A stretch of DNA of 64,000 bases from Pseudorasbora parva (GCF_024679245.1 NC_090172.1:44716054-44780053), one strand, 5' to 3'; positions 31,663 to 43,400 are shown, counted from the first letter of the stretch. Translations and numbers: made by a program. Notes: generated by a model from the letters alone, not told the origin.

Positions 31663-31913
31663 TGAAGACTTGGAAGTAAACAACACAAGACTAGGATTAG
31701 ATAAGATTTACATAGTTAATGAGCTTTGGCTCCCCTGAGTACACGTGAGGGGTTGTTTTGAAGTGTGTGGGGAAATGGCAACCGGAAGAATTCATCCCAC
31801 AGGGCTCGCAAAACATCTTTATCATATTTATCTCTCATCCACCCGCGACTGATTGGAATGTTATTTTTTTATTACTTGGCCCATCTGATTGGTGGATAAG
31901 CCTGAACTTTGTA

Positions 31914-31914
<1 letters not shown>
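31663..31914. other. Unique DNA
   Basis: Nothing recognised. Confidence 0.45.

Positions 31915-31948
<34 letters not shown>
31915..31948. repeat. (CA)n microsatellite
   Basis: About 16 CA units. Confidence 0.97.
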
Positions 31949-31949
<1 letters not shown>

Positions 31950-34364
31950 CGCCTGGAAAACACTTAGCCCCGAGACGTTGGAAAACACATACATACCTGA
32001 GTCTGATCCCAAATCACAATGAACGACAAACCACAAATAACATATTCTTCAGCCTAGGACAGCATGCTAAATTCAGTTGTTCAGTTAGACACACATAAAT
32101 TATAATCAATGGTTGTCAAACGATAAGTAACAATGCAATACTATCACATAAAAAAAAAACAAAAAAAACATTTTTACTCAAATTAGTGTGTTACTTCATT
32201 CATTCATGTAATCTCATCCTGTCTGCAAATCCATTCTCTTGTTTACAAATTAGTATGTGGTTAAATGCAGACACGCAGGGTCTTTCCCACATAAGCTGGA
32301 TCTTCATTAAAAATAAAGTTCATCCATTCATTCATAATATTGGAATCCGAATGAAGTTTATGTGGTTTATTGCTTAGAAGTTGGATCCGTTTATGTAGGC
32401 TCTATGTAGGCCTATGTCATGTCAGTGGCACGAGTCAGTGGGCGGGGCTACAGAATCAGGTGTTGCTCATCTTATGTTGAGGCGGTGTTTCACCACACGA
32501 TGAGCTTGGCACATTCTGACCGTGTTCACACTACTGCCGGCAAAAGTTTGCTCTTGCCGCCCTGCTAACGATGCTGTAGAAAGCTTTGTGGACGCACTGC
32601 TGCGCTGACGTAGATCAAATGCTTTTTTAAAACTGTATTTAAAGAGGCTGCAAAGAAAACAAGCATGTTGATGGGCAGACTGACCACAAGTAGGGTATAA
32701 GTTAACCTCATGAAATTGTTTAAATGTGAAAGTAAGAATGAATTGCATTTCCGCAGAAAACGAGCGTTCTAGCGCCTATAAAATAGCTAGTGTTGCGCAC
32801 GCTCTTAACAAATTACACATCACTATGAATGATCACATCTTAAATGATAGGGAAACCCGCACAGCAATGATCACCTTCTCATACATTTGGGTGTGCAGAA
32901 CCAAAGTTTTCATGCCTGCGTTGGAACACTTCTACATTCCAATTAGTTGCCGCCGAACCGCGTCATAGCTCAGTCATTACCATAAAGTTGAGCTGATTTC
33001 AGCTCTCCTCGATGCCCAAATCGCCCAAGACGCATCGCACCGCTCTCACCAGAGCTCGCCACCGGCTCCCATTGAAAATGGATGACTTCCGGCCACCTTG
33101 ACGCTTTCGCCGCCTGCGGTGCTGGGTCTGGTGTCAATAAAAGCTTTTCTTTTACTAACAAGGATGTTTTCAGCTCTGAAACTTACAGGATATTCTTATA
33201 TTACCATGACCTTTTATATATATCAAAAGCTCAAGGGAAAGTTTATTTCTCAATTCATGACCCCTTTAATAACAAATTCCCTGAAAATGTGAGTTAGAAT
33301 AGTTTGTATGATTATAAACACAATAGGGCTGTAAAAGTGGACTAGTGAGTAAGAGTTTAACTGTTTGGCATGATGACATTGAATGTCCATGACAACCACC
33401 TTTTTCAAGACAAATAAAAACTTTTTAAAAATCACAAGATGGTGTCATTGATGCATTTTATAACATAGAATAAAACATGAAAATACCCTAACCACACCAC
33501 AGACCTAATTTCAGGAATTTAATCAGCTTCAGGATATTCAGGACAATGGAACCTGAAGTGCTAAAATGCTAACTCATTTCTAGGTTTTGACCTACAAAAA
33601 TACATCACCCCTAATGTTTACATAATACTGTTTCACATTCATATTTCAAATTTGCAGTTTGGACGCATTCATTGGATGCTTACATTGAACCTGGAACCTT
33701 TAACATGTTTCATCTAATCAAAAGTGTAAAGAAAAATGAGGAGCATGTTAAAAATAATTATTTTCAATAAACGAATGGTTGCTGTAATAATTCCTTTGCC
33801 AGGAAATGTGCCTTTTAATAATAATTATCCATGGTTATTGTGATTCAATCTTTAATGGCACAGTCTTATAGAGTAATTTCATATTTGAACAGGTATTCAG
33901 ACTGGTGCCTAAATCATCCCAGAAGGTTAAAGACTGCATCCCACCCAAAGACACAATACAATTTATTAAACCTGACAATCTGGTTCCACAAATCCTGCAT
34001 TGTCTGTTTGAGAGCAGAATAAATTTGGATGAAACAGAGTAATAGAAATGAGACATTACAATGGTGGACAGAGTACTTACAGCTTATTATACAAGCTACA
34101 GAATTGTGTCTTACAATGATAACAATAAAAGGATGGCCAAGCCCAAAACAGCTTTGTTCCAACACATTGTTCCAAACCTGTAAGACCATTCTAAACACAA
34201 ATGAATTTATTTTTAATCAAATCAGAGCAATTTCTGTCCATCCATTGACAGCGATGTAACTACCACTTTTACGCTTCAAAAAGTTCATAAAGAGATCGTA
34301 AAACGAATCCAAATGAATTGAGTGGTTTAGTCCAAGTTTTCTGAAGAAACATAATTCCTTTATA
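31949..34364. other. Mixed DNA, probably decayed repeats
   Basis: 32420-33130 is GC-richer (cgcatcgcaccgctctcacc; gccaccggctcccattg) and looks like a dispersed repeat. ctcaattcatgacccctttaa at 33250-33270 resembles the right end of a further TTAA-type element, but no left end was found. 34200-34360 (attgacagcgatgtaactac ... gaattgagtggtttagtcc) is a repeat that continues after the CACTG element at 36533. No gene recognised. Confidence 0.4.
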
Positions 34365-34965
34365 CACTGATAAAAACAACTTGTAAGATTTACTTGATAA
34401 AATCTTTGTAACAATTTGCACTCAGTTTTTCTAAGTAAAATTTACTGCTGCGATATCAAGTACAACTTACTTGCCAATATCAAGTAAAATGTACTTAACT
34501 ATAAATGTAACATTTGCAAAGACATTAAGTAAATGTTACTTAATTATATTTAACTTAGCATGTTGTATTTATTAAAGGTAATCAAGTAAATTTTATAAAT
34601 CTGTATTATTTACTCTTATGAAGTAATTAAGTAGATTTTATAATGTTTGTCCATTTGACATTTTGAATTACTTAGTTGAATTAATTTATATTACTCACTA
34701 TTATTATGTAAATGTTGCTATTTTAAACCAAATAAATGTAATAATTTTCTCTGCATCAAATACATTTATCACAAATCACACATAAATACAATAAAGTTGA
34801 ACAGTTTATTATGTCAAAATTTACAATTAACCATTAAATCAGTAATGTTCACATCAACTGATTAAGTAGTTAAGGTACATTCATTATAATTTACAATAAC
34901 TGTAGAATTAACCATGTATGGTTCAACTAAACATCAGCAGCCAACAGTGGCATAACTAACATTAA

Positions 34966-35401
34966 AGGGTTAGTTCAGCCAAATATGAAATGTATCACAT
35001 TTGAGTCCAAAAATAACAAAAACTACGACTTTATTCAGCATTGTCTTCTCTTCCGTGTTTATGTTCAATCCTCAAATAAAGATTCAAACGGTGAAGAGAA
35101 GCCAATGCTGAATAAAGTCGTAGTTTTTGTCATTTTTGGACCCAAATGTATTTTGGATGCTTCAAGAGACTCTAATTAACCCACTGATGTCTCATATGGA
35201 CTACTGTGATGATGTTTTTATTCCCTTTCTGGACATGGACAGTATAGTGTGCATACACTTGCATACGCTCTCGGACTAAATATAAAATATCTTAAACTGT
35301 GTGTGAAGATGAACGGAGGTCTTACGGGTGTGGAGCGACATTAGGGAGAGGAGTTAATGACAGACATTTCATTTTTGACTGAACTGAACTAACTTAACCC
35401 T
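34966..35401. mobile_element. TTAA-flanked foldback element, AGGGTTAGTTCACCC family, copy 4
   Basis: 436 bp, flanked by TTAA at 34962-34965 and 35402-35405. Ends agggttagttcagcc and gaactaacttaaccct. The interior matches the subfamily of 22896-23525 (ggactactgtgatgatgttt; ggacatggacagtatagtg). It is nested inside the CACTG element, so it is younger than that insertion at this site. Confidence 0.88.
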
Positions 35402-35459
35402 TTAATGACGAGCACATGCATAGTCCAGCTGAAACAGAATGGTCACTTTTCCTTAATGC

Positions 35460-36199
35460 TCATTCATCGACTGGATCCTCTCGATCAGCTCCATGGACGA
35501 CCATCTTAAGGATATGTTCAGCGGCAACACTGCGACTGTCCTCCTGCATACAGTTTGTAAGAAAGAAAGAACACAATTCCATTTAAGAAATAGAATTACA
35601 TTTATAACATTACATTTTATTTTCATTAAAAAGGTGACCGGACCTTCATGTCGTTAGCTCACTAAAATAGAATTGCTGACATTCATGCACTTGTTGCTAA
35701 CGTTATACATCAATGCTTATTTGGTATCATAGTTCACCTTCCATCCAAACTTTCCTTCTTTAGTGCAGAGTGCAGACTAACTTATGCTTTGATATAATAA
35801 TTGCTGTGAAATTTTCAGTGGATATAAAAACAACTAACTTAGACACTTTTAAAAAATGCTAACATTAGCTAACGTTAGAGGACACACACACAGGCAGCCA
35901 GCACTTAATCACGGCCAGCTAACATTAAATTATTTTGAAGTTAACCAGACAGGGTGACTTTTTCTACAAGAACGTGGCTAACTACATTTAATCCCCTCTA
36001 TCTTTGACTAAACACCAGTCTCAACTTTATAGAAGTGGATAATGCTTTAGCTTTAGCTACCGTTATTGTGATTAAAACTCACTTTTAGTCAATTTTAAAC
36101 CGTAACGTCTATGCAATAATCAAACCATCAAAACGAAGTACATCGTTATCACAAATCTAAAATAGAAAGGTCAGAACTTACCGAGAATAAGTCAGCCAT
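35460..36199 (-). CDS. Candidate two-exon microprotein gene inside the transposon
   Basis: On the minus strand, ATG at 36199 reads MADLFS and meets a consensus donor tcg|gtaagttc after 36182. After a 635-bp intron, ttacaaactgtatgcag|gag gives an acceptor with the exon starting at 35543. This reads EDSRSVAAEHILKM, continues VVHGADREDPVDE, and stops at 35462-35460. Both junctions are phase 0, so the joined frame is 33 codons. An AATAAA lies downstream on the minus strand near 34808. The protein matches no family I know. It may be the first and last exons of a captured host gene, a transposon accessory gene, or coincidence; the 36200-36290 upstream region is GC-richer, as for a promoter. Confidence 0.35.
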
Positions 36200-36532
36200 G
36201 TAAAAGCGACATCCCAAACCGACCGTCTCTGCCACTGAACCGGAATCTTTTTGAGCAACAACAAAAATGGGGCGGGCAGATTCACTTTGCTTTTCAGATT
36301 AAAATTTACTTAGTATTTTTAGGTGAATGTGCTGTGACTATTAAACATTAAATACTATTTGTAAATATATGGTAAAATGTACTCTTTCTTCTCAGTTAAT
36401 TTATTACATTAATAAATTGTGTAAATTTTACATGAGATATATAGTTCCAACTTAATCTTGATTTTGCAATGTATAAATTACATGAATTAATGTAATAGAT
36501 TTTACAATACCACAAAGTCATTTTTTTCAGTG

Positions 36533-36818
36533 TATGATAAACAGATTTAATTTAGGTTTTTATTCACAATGTATTCACATGGATTAGTTTTCCAACACTA
36601 CAGGTTGGTTTTAGTGATCCCGTTACCCTCATCTCAGACATAAAGACAGTGATTATCGCCACACATTTGATAAAGCAGTTTGCCAAAATTCATAGAAATA
36701 GCAGAACTACTTTAACACTAAAAATGTACATTATTCTAGTGTACCTATTTAGAAACTTAATACGGCGATAAAGAAAGAAAGTAAGTAACTTATGCCTGGT
36801 CTGAAATAATGCTGCGCG
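36533..36818. repeat. Continuation of the repeat split by the CACTG element
   Basis: tatgataaacagatttaatt then taggtttttattcacaatg continues the dispersed repeat seen before 34365. The remainder has no recognisable content. Confidence 0.5.
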
Positions 36819-36910
36819 GAGCATTATCAGCTCGGCCCGTGCAGCGCGAGCTCAGACCCGGTCACACGACACCACAGCAGCGCTGTGAGATCCAGGGGGA
36901 AGCGTTTGAA
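36819..36910 (+). promoter_or_regulatory. CpG-rich block, possible promoter
   Basis: gctgcgcggagcattatcag and gtgcagcgcgagctcagacc form a compact CpG cluster in AT-rich DNA, about 400 bp upstream of a Kozak-like ATG exon at 37308. It might be a promoter for that transcript. No TATA box is obvious. The minus frame 36862-37068 has no domain. Confidence 0.3.
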
Positions 36911-37307
36911 TTCGCCGAATATCCAACTGTATAACTTACTACTCTAAATATCTGTTGTGAGATGAATGAGTGCAGATATTCACAACAGCATTGACGCAGA
37001 AAACTGAAATATTGTGCTAACAATTGTAACATTAGTTCACAACAGTTAGAATGTTTTCCAACCCACAAATTACCTAGTTGTACCGTAGTAAGTTAACACA
37101 AACTGCAACTATGATAATTTGGCAGAAATGTGGTAGGCCTATATTCATAATGAATGTTGTCATATGAATATATATTATGCATGTTACTATTAAACGTATT
37201 ACAGGAGTAGCTAAATCATACAACTAAAGTACGTTTTCTTATGAAGCTATGACAGTTTTTGCCTTTATTTTAAATATGTTGTACTAAATGTGTTAACTGT
37301 GTTGTAG

Positions 37308-37369
37308 ACCAATGGATTCATTTGTGAAGCAAAGACTAGAACAGTTGAACCTCTGCCATTTAATTAAAG
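37308..37369 (+). pseudogene. Candidate coding exon with ATG and both splice sites
   Basis: Acceptor gtgttgtag|acc at 37307, then ATG at 37312 in good context (accaATGG) reading MDSFVKQRLEQLNLCHLIK, then a strong donor aaag|gtgagtac after 37369. The peptide resembles the start of SAM-like domains in many predicted fish proteins, from memory only. A possible following exon starts after tgtctttcaaag near 37823 and reads DDHGEIAFKTLPAILPSSS, but it soon meets a stop. Probably a decayed gene copy. The longer frame 37312-37545 runs through the donor into a repeat. Confidence 0.3.
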
Positions 37370-38047
37370 GTGAGTACGATATTGAAACAAGTTCTACACA
37401 ATTATTTTTTAAAGACTTATATACTTTTCTGGTTATTTTCCCCTGCTTCATTCTAATGCAGAGGGAGGATTGGATCTCAGTGGTTCTCGACTCTAGTCCT
37501 GGAGTATCACCAATAGTACACAAGTTCGATGTCTTCCTTATCTGACGCACATTTCCGGGTTTGGAGTCTCTACTAACAAGCTGGTAAGTTGAATAACATT
37601 AGATAGGCCAATGTGCAGTGCAGGGGCTACTACAGAACCAGGTTGTTTGGGAAACAACCAGTTTATTATTATTTTTTTCAGCTGTCTTCTCTCATTTTCA
37701 TACAGTATGTTTTAATTTCAATAAGTTGTTTTGGTTGTGTCTAAGTGCATATGAAATCAGGTCCACACATTTGGTAGGTGAAAACTGTTTTTTTCTCTTT
37801 TTCTGTAAACTTGTCTTTCAAAGATGATCATGGAGAAATTGCCTTTAAAACCCTTCCTGCCATCCTGCCATCATCGTCATACCTCACAAATGGACAACAT
37901 GGTGTGTCCAACATATGCTGAAATGAAGAGAAGCTTAATTACATTCACCCATCAGCCTGTAAGTAAAAGCAACACTATCAAATTAGCTTTGATAAAGTGC
38001 ATCCATTTATTATTTCCTTTAGTGATTTTGCTTGTTAATAGATTTCC
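37370..38047. other. Intron-like DNA with repeat patches
   Basis: 37470-37560 (ggttctcgactctagtcctg) resembles a short dispersed fish repeat. 37823-37960 contains the possible second exon described under 37308-37369. The rest is AT-rich with no recognised content. Confidence 0.35.
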
Positions 38048-38812
38048 AATAGTTCACCCAAAAAATATCCCATAATGTACTCACCCTCAAGTCATCCTAG
38101 GTGTATATGACATTCTTCTTTCAGACGAACACAATCAGTTATTAATAAATGTCCTGACTAATCCAAGCATTATAATGGTCAAAATTTGAAGCCCAAAAAA
38201 GTGCATCCATCCATTATGAAAGTAATCCATAAGGCTCCATGAGGTTAATAAGGGCCTTCTGAGGTGAATCGATGGGTTTTTGTAGAAAAAATATCCATAT
38301 TTAAAATTTTATAGACTAAAATAACAAATTTTCGACAGACAGCCTTCCTTATTCAACTTACAAAGAAAGTGTAACGCCTCTCGCAATTCAAAACGCTTAC
38401 GCTACGTTCAACTTAATCGTCTCGGCATTTACGCTTTTTTACGCTACGTCCGACGTTATTCTCACAGCAGTTAAGCTTTTTTCAGAAGTTGAATACTTAA
38501 GGCGGTCCACTGGAAGCTAGATATTTTACTTTATAACGTGGTAAATATGGATATTTTTCTTACACAATCCCATCAATTCACTTCAATGGGTTCTTATTAA
38601 TCTCGGGAGCCATGTGAAGCACTTTTATAATGGATGGATGCATTTTTGCGCTTTAAATTAGGGGCTTCCATTATAAAGCTTTGAAGAGCCAGGATATTTA
38701 TTAATATAACTCAGATTGTTTTTGTCTGAAAGAAGAATGTCATACACACCTAGGTTGGCTTGAGGGTGAGTAAATCACGGAGTCATTTTCTTTTTTGGGT
38801 AAACTATCTCAT
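38048..38812. mobile_element. Foldback element related to the AGGGTTAGTTCACCC family
   Basis: Left end tagttcacccaaaaaatatc; right end ttttttgggtaaactatct. The arms pair over long stretches: gtatatgacattcttctttc with gaaagaagaatgtcataca, and cattataatggtcaaaattt with gcgctttaaattaggggcttc in a diverged form. It is a distinct internal subfamily; flanking TTAA is not preserved. No coding capacity. Confidence 0.75.
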
Positions 38813-38819
38813 GAATTAC

Positions 38820-39290
38820 CCTCGTGTTGTTGTAAGACTTTCGTTGTTCTTTAAAACACAAATGTTGAAGAAATCTGCGAGGTTTCTGTCCCTCCATTGA
38901 CTACCTACGCAACTACCACTTTAAGACCCAGGACAGACAGCATTAAAGTAATCCATGGGATTCAAGTGGTCTAACCTCAGTTTTATGAAGCGACACGAGT
39001 GCTTTTTGCAACAACAACACAAAAAAAAACACAACAACATTTGCTCTCTTTTCAACACAACACGCATGCGTCAAGGGGCTCTCGTGAACATGTGTTGAGA
39101 TTAATGTTTTGTAAATAAAGTGGTAAATTATGGTTAAGGGATAGAATATACGCTTGTCACTTCATAAAACTGAGGTTGAATTACTGGAGTCACATAGATT
39201 ACATTAATATCTTTACTGCCTTTCTTGGCCTTTCTGTGTTCAGAAGATGAACCGAAGTCTTACAGGTTTGAAACAGCATGAGGATTAGTA
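38820..39290. mobile_element. Second, diverged foldback relative
   Basis: gtaagactttcgttgttctt near the left pairs in diverged form with gaagatgaaccgaagtctta near the right. tcagttttatgaagcgacac pairs with gtcacttcataaaactgag. Clear termini are absent, so it may be a fragment inserted next to 38048-38812. Confidence 0.55.
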
Positions 39291-40159
39291 TGTTGATTGG
39301 TGAAAAATGAACAGCAGATGTAATGACTAATTAGTGACAATGTGTTTAATTCAGTACAACACTGATTCATTGTAACTTTTACGTAATTTAACACTGCTGA
39401 TGTTGTTACAGTGCAAGCAAACTGAACTTTTTTTAATTCTTTTAAGGTTGGAGCTAACATGCAGCATTAGCTGAACAGTGAGACAAGCCAGGATCCACAT
39501 GACGATGCCTGGTGACAAAGAGACCTCGCTGATTTTTTTCATTTTCATTGTGGAGGCAGTTGAACAGAAGACCTTATTTCAAGCACTGGCTGTATGTTTC
39601 AGATTTTTTATTTATTTATGACATGAACTATCCAAAGACCTCTGCCCCATTTGGGAGATTTTGTAGCATGCAAACTTGAATATATATTTTGCTGCCTCAT
39701 TAAAAACTTTGATTATCATAATTTGTATTTGTTTTGCTACTTAAGATATGTTAACAACACATAAAGGCATACAGTGTACAATGTAGATTTTTTAATAAAG
39801 TTGTTTATTTCTGGAAGAATTTAATATTATGAATTTGTGTATTCTGTCCATATTTGTATAGGTTTTTAATTTAATATTTGTTGTGTTCATTTTTAATTTT
39901 TGTTTTGTATGCACACCTTTTATGTATGTTTACCTTATGTACATTTTTGTGTATTATGTGTGCTGTGTATTTTGAATTTAATATTTACACATTTATGTAT
40001 ATTTACAATAAATATTTACTCCCCAATATTTAGTTTGACATTTAAAATATATATTTTAAAGCACATGTATTGTTTTATACAAATAAAAAAATCTGTATTT
40101 GAAAACAATGGGTATTTTATTTATTAAAATAATGGCTTGAATAAAAATAAAAATTTAAC
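39291..40159. other. AT-rich DNA with poly(A)-type signals
   Basis: 39412-39600 has a T-rich tract then ttttaag and an open frame MTMPGDKETSLIFF with no family match. aataaagttg at 39796 could be a poly(A) signal for a transcript from about 36.9 kb. Otherwise AT-rich with no domain. Confidence 0.3.
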
Positions 40160-40310
40160 TCAACTGTTGGGTTACTTTTAACCCAACTGTTTTGTAACCC
40201 AATGCATTGGGTTAAAATAACCCAACGTTGGGAAGGTGCTATACCAACCCACAGTTGGGTTACGTGTTGGGTTATTTTTAACCCAACGTTTTTAAGTGAG
40301 TAGTTGTGGC
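40160..40310. repeat. MITE fragment of the 'aacccaac' type
   Basis: Alternating gttgggtta and taacccaac words (five or more) form an imperfect palindrome ending acccaacgtttttaagtgag. It is related to the hairpin at 55308-55537; the left end is decayed. Confidence 0.6.
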
Positions 40311-41179
40311 GCTACATTTGGTAGATACCTAAAACACTGCATTCATGCTAACATGAGCAATGACATGAAAACCTAAGATACCTCAAATTAAAATGTTGTT
40401 GTTAATTGAAGAAAACACTCTTCTGTTGAATTGCACAGGGAATAAAAGACAGTGATGATACCAAAAGAACATTTAGAAGTCAAAACAGTTGTCAGAGCCT
40501 CACAACACCTCCAAACACACATGCAGCACAAATACAAGACAGCAACATTCATAAACAATAACAATAACTGGAATGAAAAGAGCAATTTAGAAAACAAACT
40601 CACTGGAGAGAGTATAAACTCTCGCTCTTCAGCCCTGCTGCCTCTTTCTTCTCTTCATCCTTCATTGTATATATTTTGGCATTTTGCATCAGCACTGAGG
40701 AAAAAGTGCTCTCTTAATACAATTTTGATCAAATGGGCAGCATATCTGTGCTATGAGTGAGCATGTGCAAAATCATAATAAATATAATTCTCTGACTGTT
40801 GGAGGACATTAAACCATTGTATTCCTTAGCCTCTTGTCTCGTGTATTTCTAGTGCATGTTTCTCTCAAATAAAACCATGTACAGCCCAAATTCTAGACAG
40901 CGAGAAAAATACTCAGGCTTACATTAAAGTGTCAATTTTTTAATGGCCATTGTCACAAGATGAAACCAAAAATCAATGTCATTGACCTCACCAAACATAA
41001 ATTAGATTTTTTTTATTTTTTATTTGCAAATATTTCTAACACATTTCTGTCATGTAGTAATTATGGGGTATTGTTTGTAAAATTGAGAAAAAAGATAATA
41101 ATAAAACTTATTATCCATTTTGGAATAAGGCTGTAAAATAACAAAATGTGGGAAAAATGAAACGCTGTGAATACTTTCC
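40311..41179. other. Unique DNA, no gene seen
   Basis: The frames at 40388-40603 (minus) and 40452-40760 (plus) overlap on opposite strands. 41040-41190 (ttatggggtattgtttgtaa ... gaatactttccggatgcact) looks like a Tc1-like terminal remnant, from memory of the motif. Confidence 0.4.
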
Positions 41180-41272
41180 GGATGCACTGTACATCCTTGG
41201 TGTATATGACTATCCTCTTTCCGACTAACACAATTGGAGTTCTATTACAAAATAGCATTGCTCTTCCAAACT
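41180..41272. repeat. Fragment of a foldback element
   Basis: tacatccttggtgtatatga then ctatcctctttccgact resembles the left interior of the element at 38048-38812 (ctaggtgtatatgacattct). Confidence 0.45.
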
Positions 41273-41620
41273 TTATACTGGTAATCATACGGGTAATCAA
41301 TAATCGTTATACTGGTAATCATACTGGTAATCAATAATCTTTATACTGGTAATCATACGGGTAATCAATAATCTTTATACTGGTAATCATACTGGTAATC
41401 AATAATTTTTATACTGGTAATCATACGGGTAATCAATAATCTTTATACTGGTAATCATACTGGTAATCAATAATCTTTATACTGGTAATCATACTGGTAA
41501 TCAATAATCTTTATACTGGTAATCAATAATCTTTATACTGGTAATCATACTGGTAATCAATAATCTTTTTACTGGTAATCATACTGGTAATCAATAATCT
41601 TTATACTGGTAATCAATAAT
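41273..41620. repeat. 34-bp minisatellite
   Basis: About ten tandem copies of a 34-bp unit (ttatactggtaatcatac, then t or g, then ggtaatcaataatct). Each unit is itself a near-duplicate of a ggtaatca half. Some units lack the middle third, giving 22-bp steps near 41510 and 41600. C/G variation at one site alternates in the first copies, suggesting higher-order pairs. Unequal repeat lengths and no spacer diversity rule out CRISPR. Confidence 0.95.
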
Positions 41621-41772
41621 GTAAAGAAGCGGACTCAAGAAAGTGGAGGCCCTATGGGGCATAGGTAACGTCCCCTACAGGAGCCCATCTTGGACCGACT
41701 TGTAAGGTCCAGAAAACATTACGAATCTACTCCATCTCTTCCATCTTAGATAGGGGTACTCGAATTTAGAAT
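41621..41772. other. Short unique stretch
   Basis: Nothing recognised. Confidence 0.4.
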
Positions 41773-42023
41773 CAAGGCAAGGCAAGTTTATTTATATAGC
41801 ACATTTAATACACAATGGCAATTCAAAGTGCTTTACATAGAAAGGAATTAAAATAGGGATAAAAAATGCATAAGAAAAAGAATACAATGTAAAGAGAATT
41901 AAAAATAATAGAATGATGATAACCTAAGAAAATAATGAAGGTAAACTAAAACAGTTATAAAAAGAATTAAAAAAATTATGCATAGATAAGGTGCGATCAT
42001 TCGGACGTACAGTGGCACAGTGC

Positions 42024-42478
42024 TCATTCAGTAAATGCACAGCTGAACAGATGTGTTTTGAGCCTGGATTTGAATGTGGCTACTGTTGGAGCACATCTGA
42101 TCTGTTCAGGAAGCTGGTTCCAACTGCGGCCGGCATACAAGCTAAAGGCAGACTCTCCTTGCTTTGAGTGAACTCTTGGTATTTCTAACTGACTTGATCC
42201 TGCTGATCTGAGTGATCTGTTGGGTTTGTATTTAATCAGCATATCTGCAATGTATTGAGGTCCTAGGTCATTGAGTGATTTATAAGCAAGTAATAGTACT
42301 TTAAAACCGATCCTAAATGTAACTGGAAGCCAGTGTAAAGACCTGAGGACTGGTGTGATATGGTCATATTTTCTGGTTCTGCTCAGAATCCTGGCAGCAG
42401 CGTTCTGTATGAGCTGCAGCTGTCTAATTGGCCGGTGAGAAGGCCATTACAATAGTCCACCCTACTGGTGATGAAAGC
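42024..42478 (-). pseudogene. LINE ORF2 C-terminal region
   Basis: The open part 42024-42242 reads LRSAGSSQLEIPRVHSKQG, ESAFSLYAGRSWNQLPEQIR and FKSRLKTHLF. This is the conserved end of CR1/L2-type ORF2 proteins after the reverse transcriptase. Upstream, in broken frames, is the segment reading AFITSRVDYCN (just past the insertion) and SLHWLPV-like remnants. Stops and frameshifts are present. It is separated from the rest by the 528-bp insertion. Confidence 0.85.
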
Positions 42479-43006
42479 TAGCCTGACAAGCCAGACCCAC
42501 ATCAAGATGTTTGGTCTAGAAACTCACCATAGACAATCTCAATCCGAGGGGCGGGATAAACGGTTGTCTTTCAAACTCCCTCTGCACGCGATAGGATAAC
42601 GCTACCACCAACCAGAGCAACGAAGGTTAAACAGAGCTAGTTGATAGATTAAACATTCGCCGTATCCGGTCGGCTAAACTCCGAACACATCTTCCCTTTT
42701 TAAAATGACTTCAGTGCCGTTCTTTGTTCTTTTCTCAGAGAAAAGCTTAACTCCAAGTCTTCCAGAGTCGCAGTCAAAGCGGATTCGAAAGACCGCCGCC
42801 GTTCGCCAGTTTCTGTGTTTACTAGAAGCACGCAAACGCAACTCGGCCGTCCTCATTATGGCCCCGCCCGCCGACTCTATACATGATGTGATTGGGCCGT
42901 CCAGATTTTGAGGAACACAGCTCAGAATGGTATTGAGAGTTCCTAGACGACACTTGCGGGCAAATTAAATTTGCTGCCGATAGGGTGCGTCTAGATTTCT
43001 AGGCTA
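42479..43006. mobile_element. TAGCC-ended element with 9-bp duplication
   Basis: 528 bp from TAGCCTGACAAGCCAGACC to TCTAGATTTCTAGGCTA, flanked by GATGAAAGC at 42470-42478 and 43007-43015. A second, longer copy of the same family is at 49526-51874 and a rearranged piece at about 55920-56035. The frames 42674-42856 and 42705-42911 on opposite strands are not supported as genes. The terminus and 9-bp duplication suggest a Mutator-like or related DNA transposon; unproven. Confidence 0.88.
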
Positions 43007-43400
43007 GATGAAAGCATAAATGAGTTTCTTGCCTGGAAACAAAGCATCTAATTCTTGCAATATTTTTCAGATGATAGTATGCTGATTTAGTTATTGCTTT
43101 GACATGACTACTGAAACTCAGGTCTGACTCCAAAATCACTCCAAGATTCCTGACTTGATTTTTTGTTATCAGACCTTTAGCCTCAAGATATGCATTCACC
43201 TTGAGAATTTCATCTTTGTTTCCAAATGTAGTGATTTCGGTTTTGTCTTTGTTTAACTGAAGATAGTTTTGGCACATCCAGTTGTTAACTTCATCAATGC
43301 ATTTGCACAGGGAGTCAATGGGGCTGTATAGTCATTAGGTGAAAGTGCTAAGTAGAGCTGGGTATCGTCAGCATAGCTGTGGTAAGCAATATTGTTATTT
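43007..43400 (-). pseudogene. LINE reverse transcriptase, YADD segment
   Basis: Minus strand 43364-43375 encodes YADD within YHSYADDTQLYLALSPND, the reverse-transcriptase active-site box. After one frameshift, the open part 42999-43277 continues with MCQNYLQLNKDKTEITTFG and VRNLGVILESDLSF, the standard following blocks of CR1/L2-type enzymes. It ends at the 42479-43006 insertion. Confidence 0.88.

Larger units (their letters stand above)
34365..36532. mobile_element. CACTG-terminus transposon (CACTA/EnSpm-like)
   Basis: Starts CACTGATAAAAACAACTT and ends with the complement of CACTGAAAAAAATGACTT. TA flanks both ends (34363-34364, 36533-36534), giving a 2-bp duplication. Repeated subterminal taagta words (aagtaaaatttac, cttaactataaatg) occur near both ends, as in CACTA elements. 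The host repeat reads continuously across the junctions (cctttata | tatgataaacag). No transposase is present. Inside are a TTAA-flanked element (34966-35401) and a candidate two-exon gene on the minus strand. A TA duplication would also allow a Tc1/mariner relative, so the superfamily is tentative. Confidence 0.7.

Noticed and set aside
41273..41620. Regular repeats that could suggest a CRISPR array
   Set aside because: No unique spacers; the array is a head-to-tail minisatellite in vertebrate DNA.
42674..42911. Two opposite-strand frames with basic, gene-like residues
   Set aside because: Both are inside the 528-bp TAGCC-family element, and the second copy at 51.5 kb has indels in the same stretch.
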